Shown: positions 5,169-5,311 of the stretch, piece by piece
How positions within the stretch are numbered: position 1 is the first letter of the stretch
Layout: each line of letters opens with the position of its first letter
NCBI GenBank assembly: GCA_021791995.1
Contig: JAJYVN010000213.1
Coordinates: 1-5,311, forward strand
Origin: Bacillota bacterium
GTDB lineage: Bacteria; Bacillota; Sulfobacillia; RBS10-35; JAJYVN01
Reading direction: 5' to 3'
DNA: 5,311 nucleotides
Made by a program: the position numbers and the translations under genes
Notes under the pieces: generated by a model
The model's input: only the letters and a program-made list of their open reading frames with translations
Database searches by the model: none
What the model was told of the DNA's origin: nothing

Positions 5169-5311
5169 TACTACACTCGCAGTTGGTGCATCATGTAACC
5201 AATTGATATGGTACCAAGGGCTCGATGGTCGGTGTCCAACCCAACGCAATGCATTCGTAGTGAATCATGTCTCGGCACCATTGCAGGAATCGGCCATGCA
5301 CGGCTTGGACG
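5169..5311. other. Unassigned right end with lower GC
   Basis: After the TAG ending the lipoprotein fragment, GC falls to about 52% (74 of 143 by hand count), visibly lower than the GC-rich sequence to its left. The lipoprotein frame has a second stop (TAA, 5196-5198). One other plus frame stays open from about 5107 to the window end but its translation resembles nothing I recognise. I see no tRNA, transposon end or start site here. It may be decayed gene sequence, an insertion boundary, or poor contig-end sequence. Confidence 0.5.

Noticed and set aside
5200..5290. tRNA or transposon end in the low-GC right end
   Set aside because: No cloverleaf with a proper T-arm, and no terminal inverted repeat or transposase fragment, could be traced.
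1..5311. CRISPR array
   Set aside because: No regularly spaced repeats of suitable length anywhere in the window.

Overview
The window looks like a piece of a sulfated-carbohydrate utilisation locus from a GC-rich, probably free-living Gram-negative-type bacterium. Sulfatase plus Gfo/Idh/MocA clusters beside Tat-exported lipoproteins are common in Planctomycetota, Armatimonadota, Chloroflexota and candidate phyla such as Poribacteria or Latescibacterota. The sequence alone does not let me choose between them, and there is no rRNA, tRNA or marker gene. It may be a contig end from a metagenome.

Layout. Three intact genes lie on the minus strand, so they read from high to low coordinates. First comes a GTG-started Gfo/Idh/MocA NAD(P)-dependent oxidoreductase (4280-3312), then a 417-419 residue type I sulfatase (about 3208-1955), then a second, longer type I sulfatase (1777-158) with a chitobiase/hexosaminidase-like C-terminal domain. 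The gaps are about 100 and 177 nt. Diverging from them, across about 660 nt of apparently non-coding DNA, is a plus-strand start (4941 or 4947) for a Tat-type lipoprotein resembling an ABC sugar-binding protein. It stops after 75 codons at a TAG (5166-5168). The last 143 nt (5169-5311) are less GC-rich (about 52% by hand count) and contain no recognisable continuation.

How the parts could work together (inference): the lipoprotein would bind an imported sugar or oligosaccharide. Both sulfatases carry the C-x-P-x-R formylglycine signature but no visible signal peptide, so they would desulfate it in the cytoplasm, and the oxidoreductase would oxidise or epimerise a released sugar. No transporter permease, glycoside hydrolase, formylglycine-generating enzyme or anSME is present here.

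Nothing in the window is clearly a new system. The points most worth a second look are: a strong ribosome binding site feeding a short ORF that is one frame off the longer sulfatase at a T6 tract; a repeat of about 24 nt found 40-46 nt past the stop codon of both sulfatases; the broken lipoprotein with a composition change at 5168; and several hairpins and tandem G-rich heptads in the divergent intergenic region.
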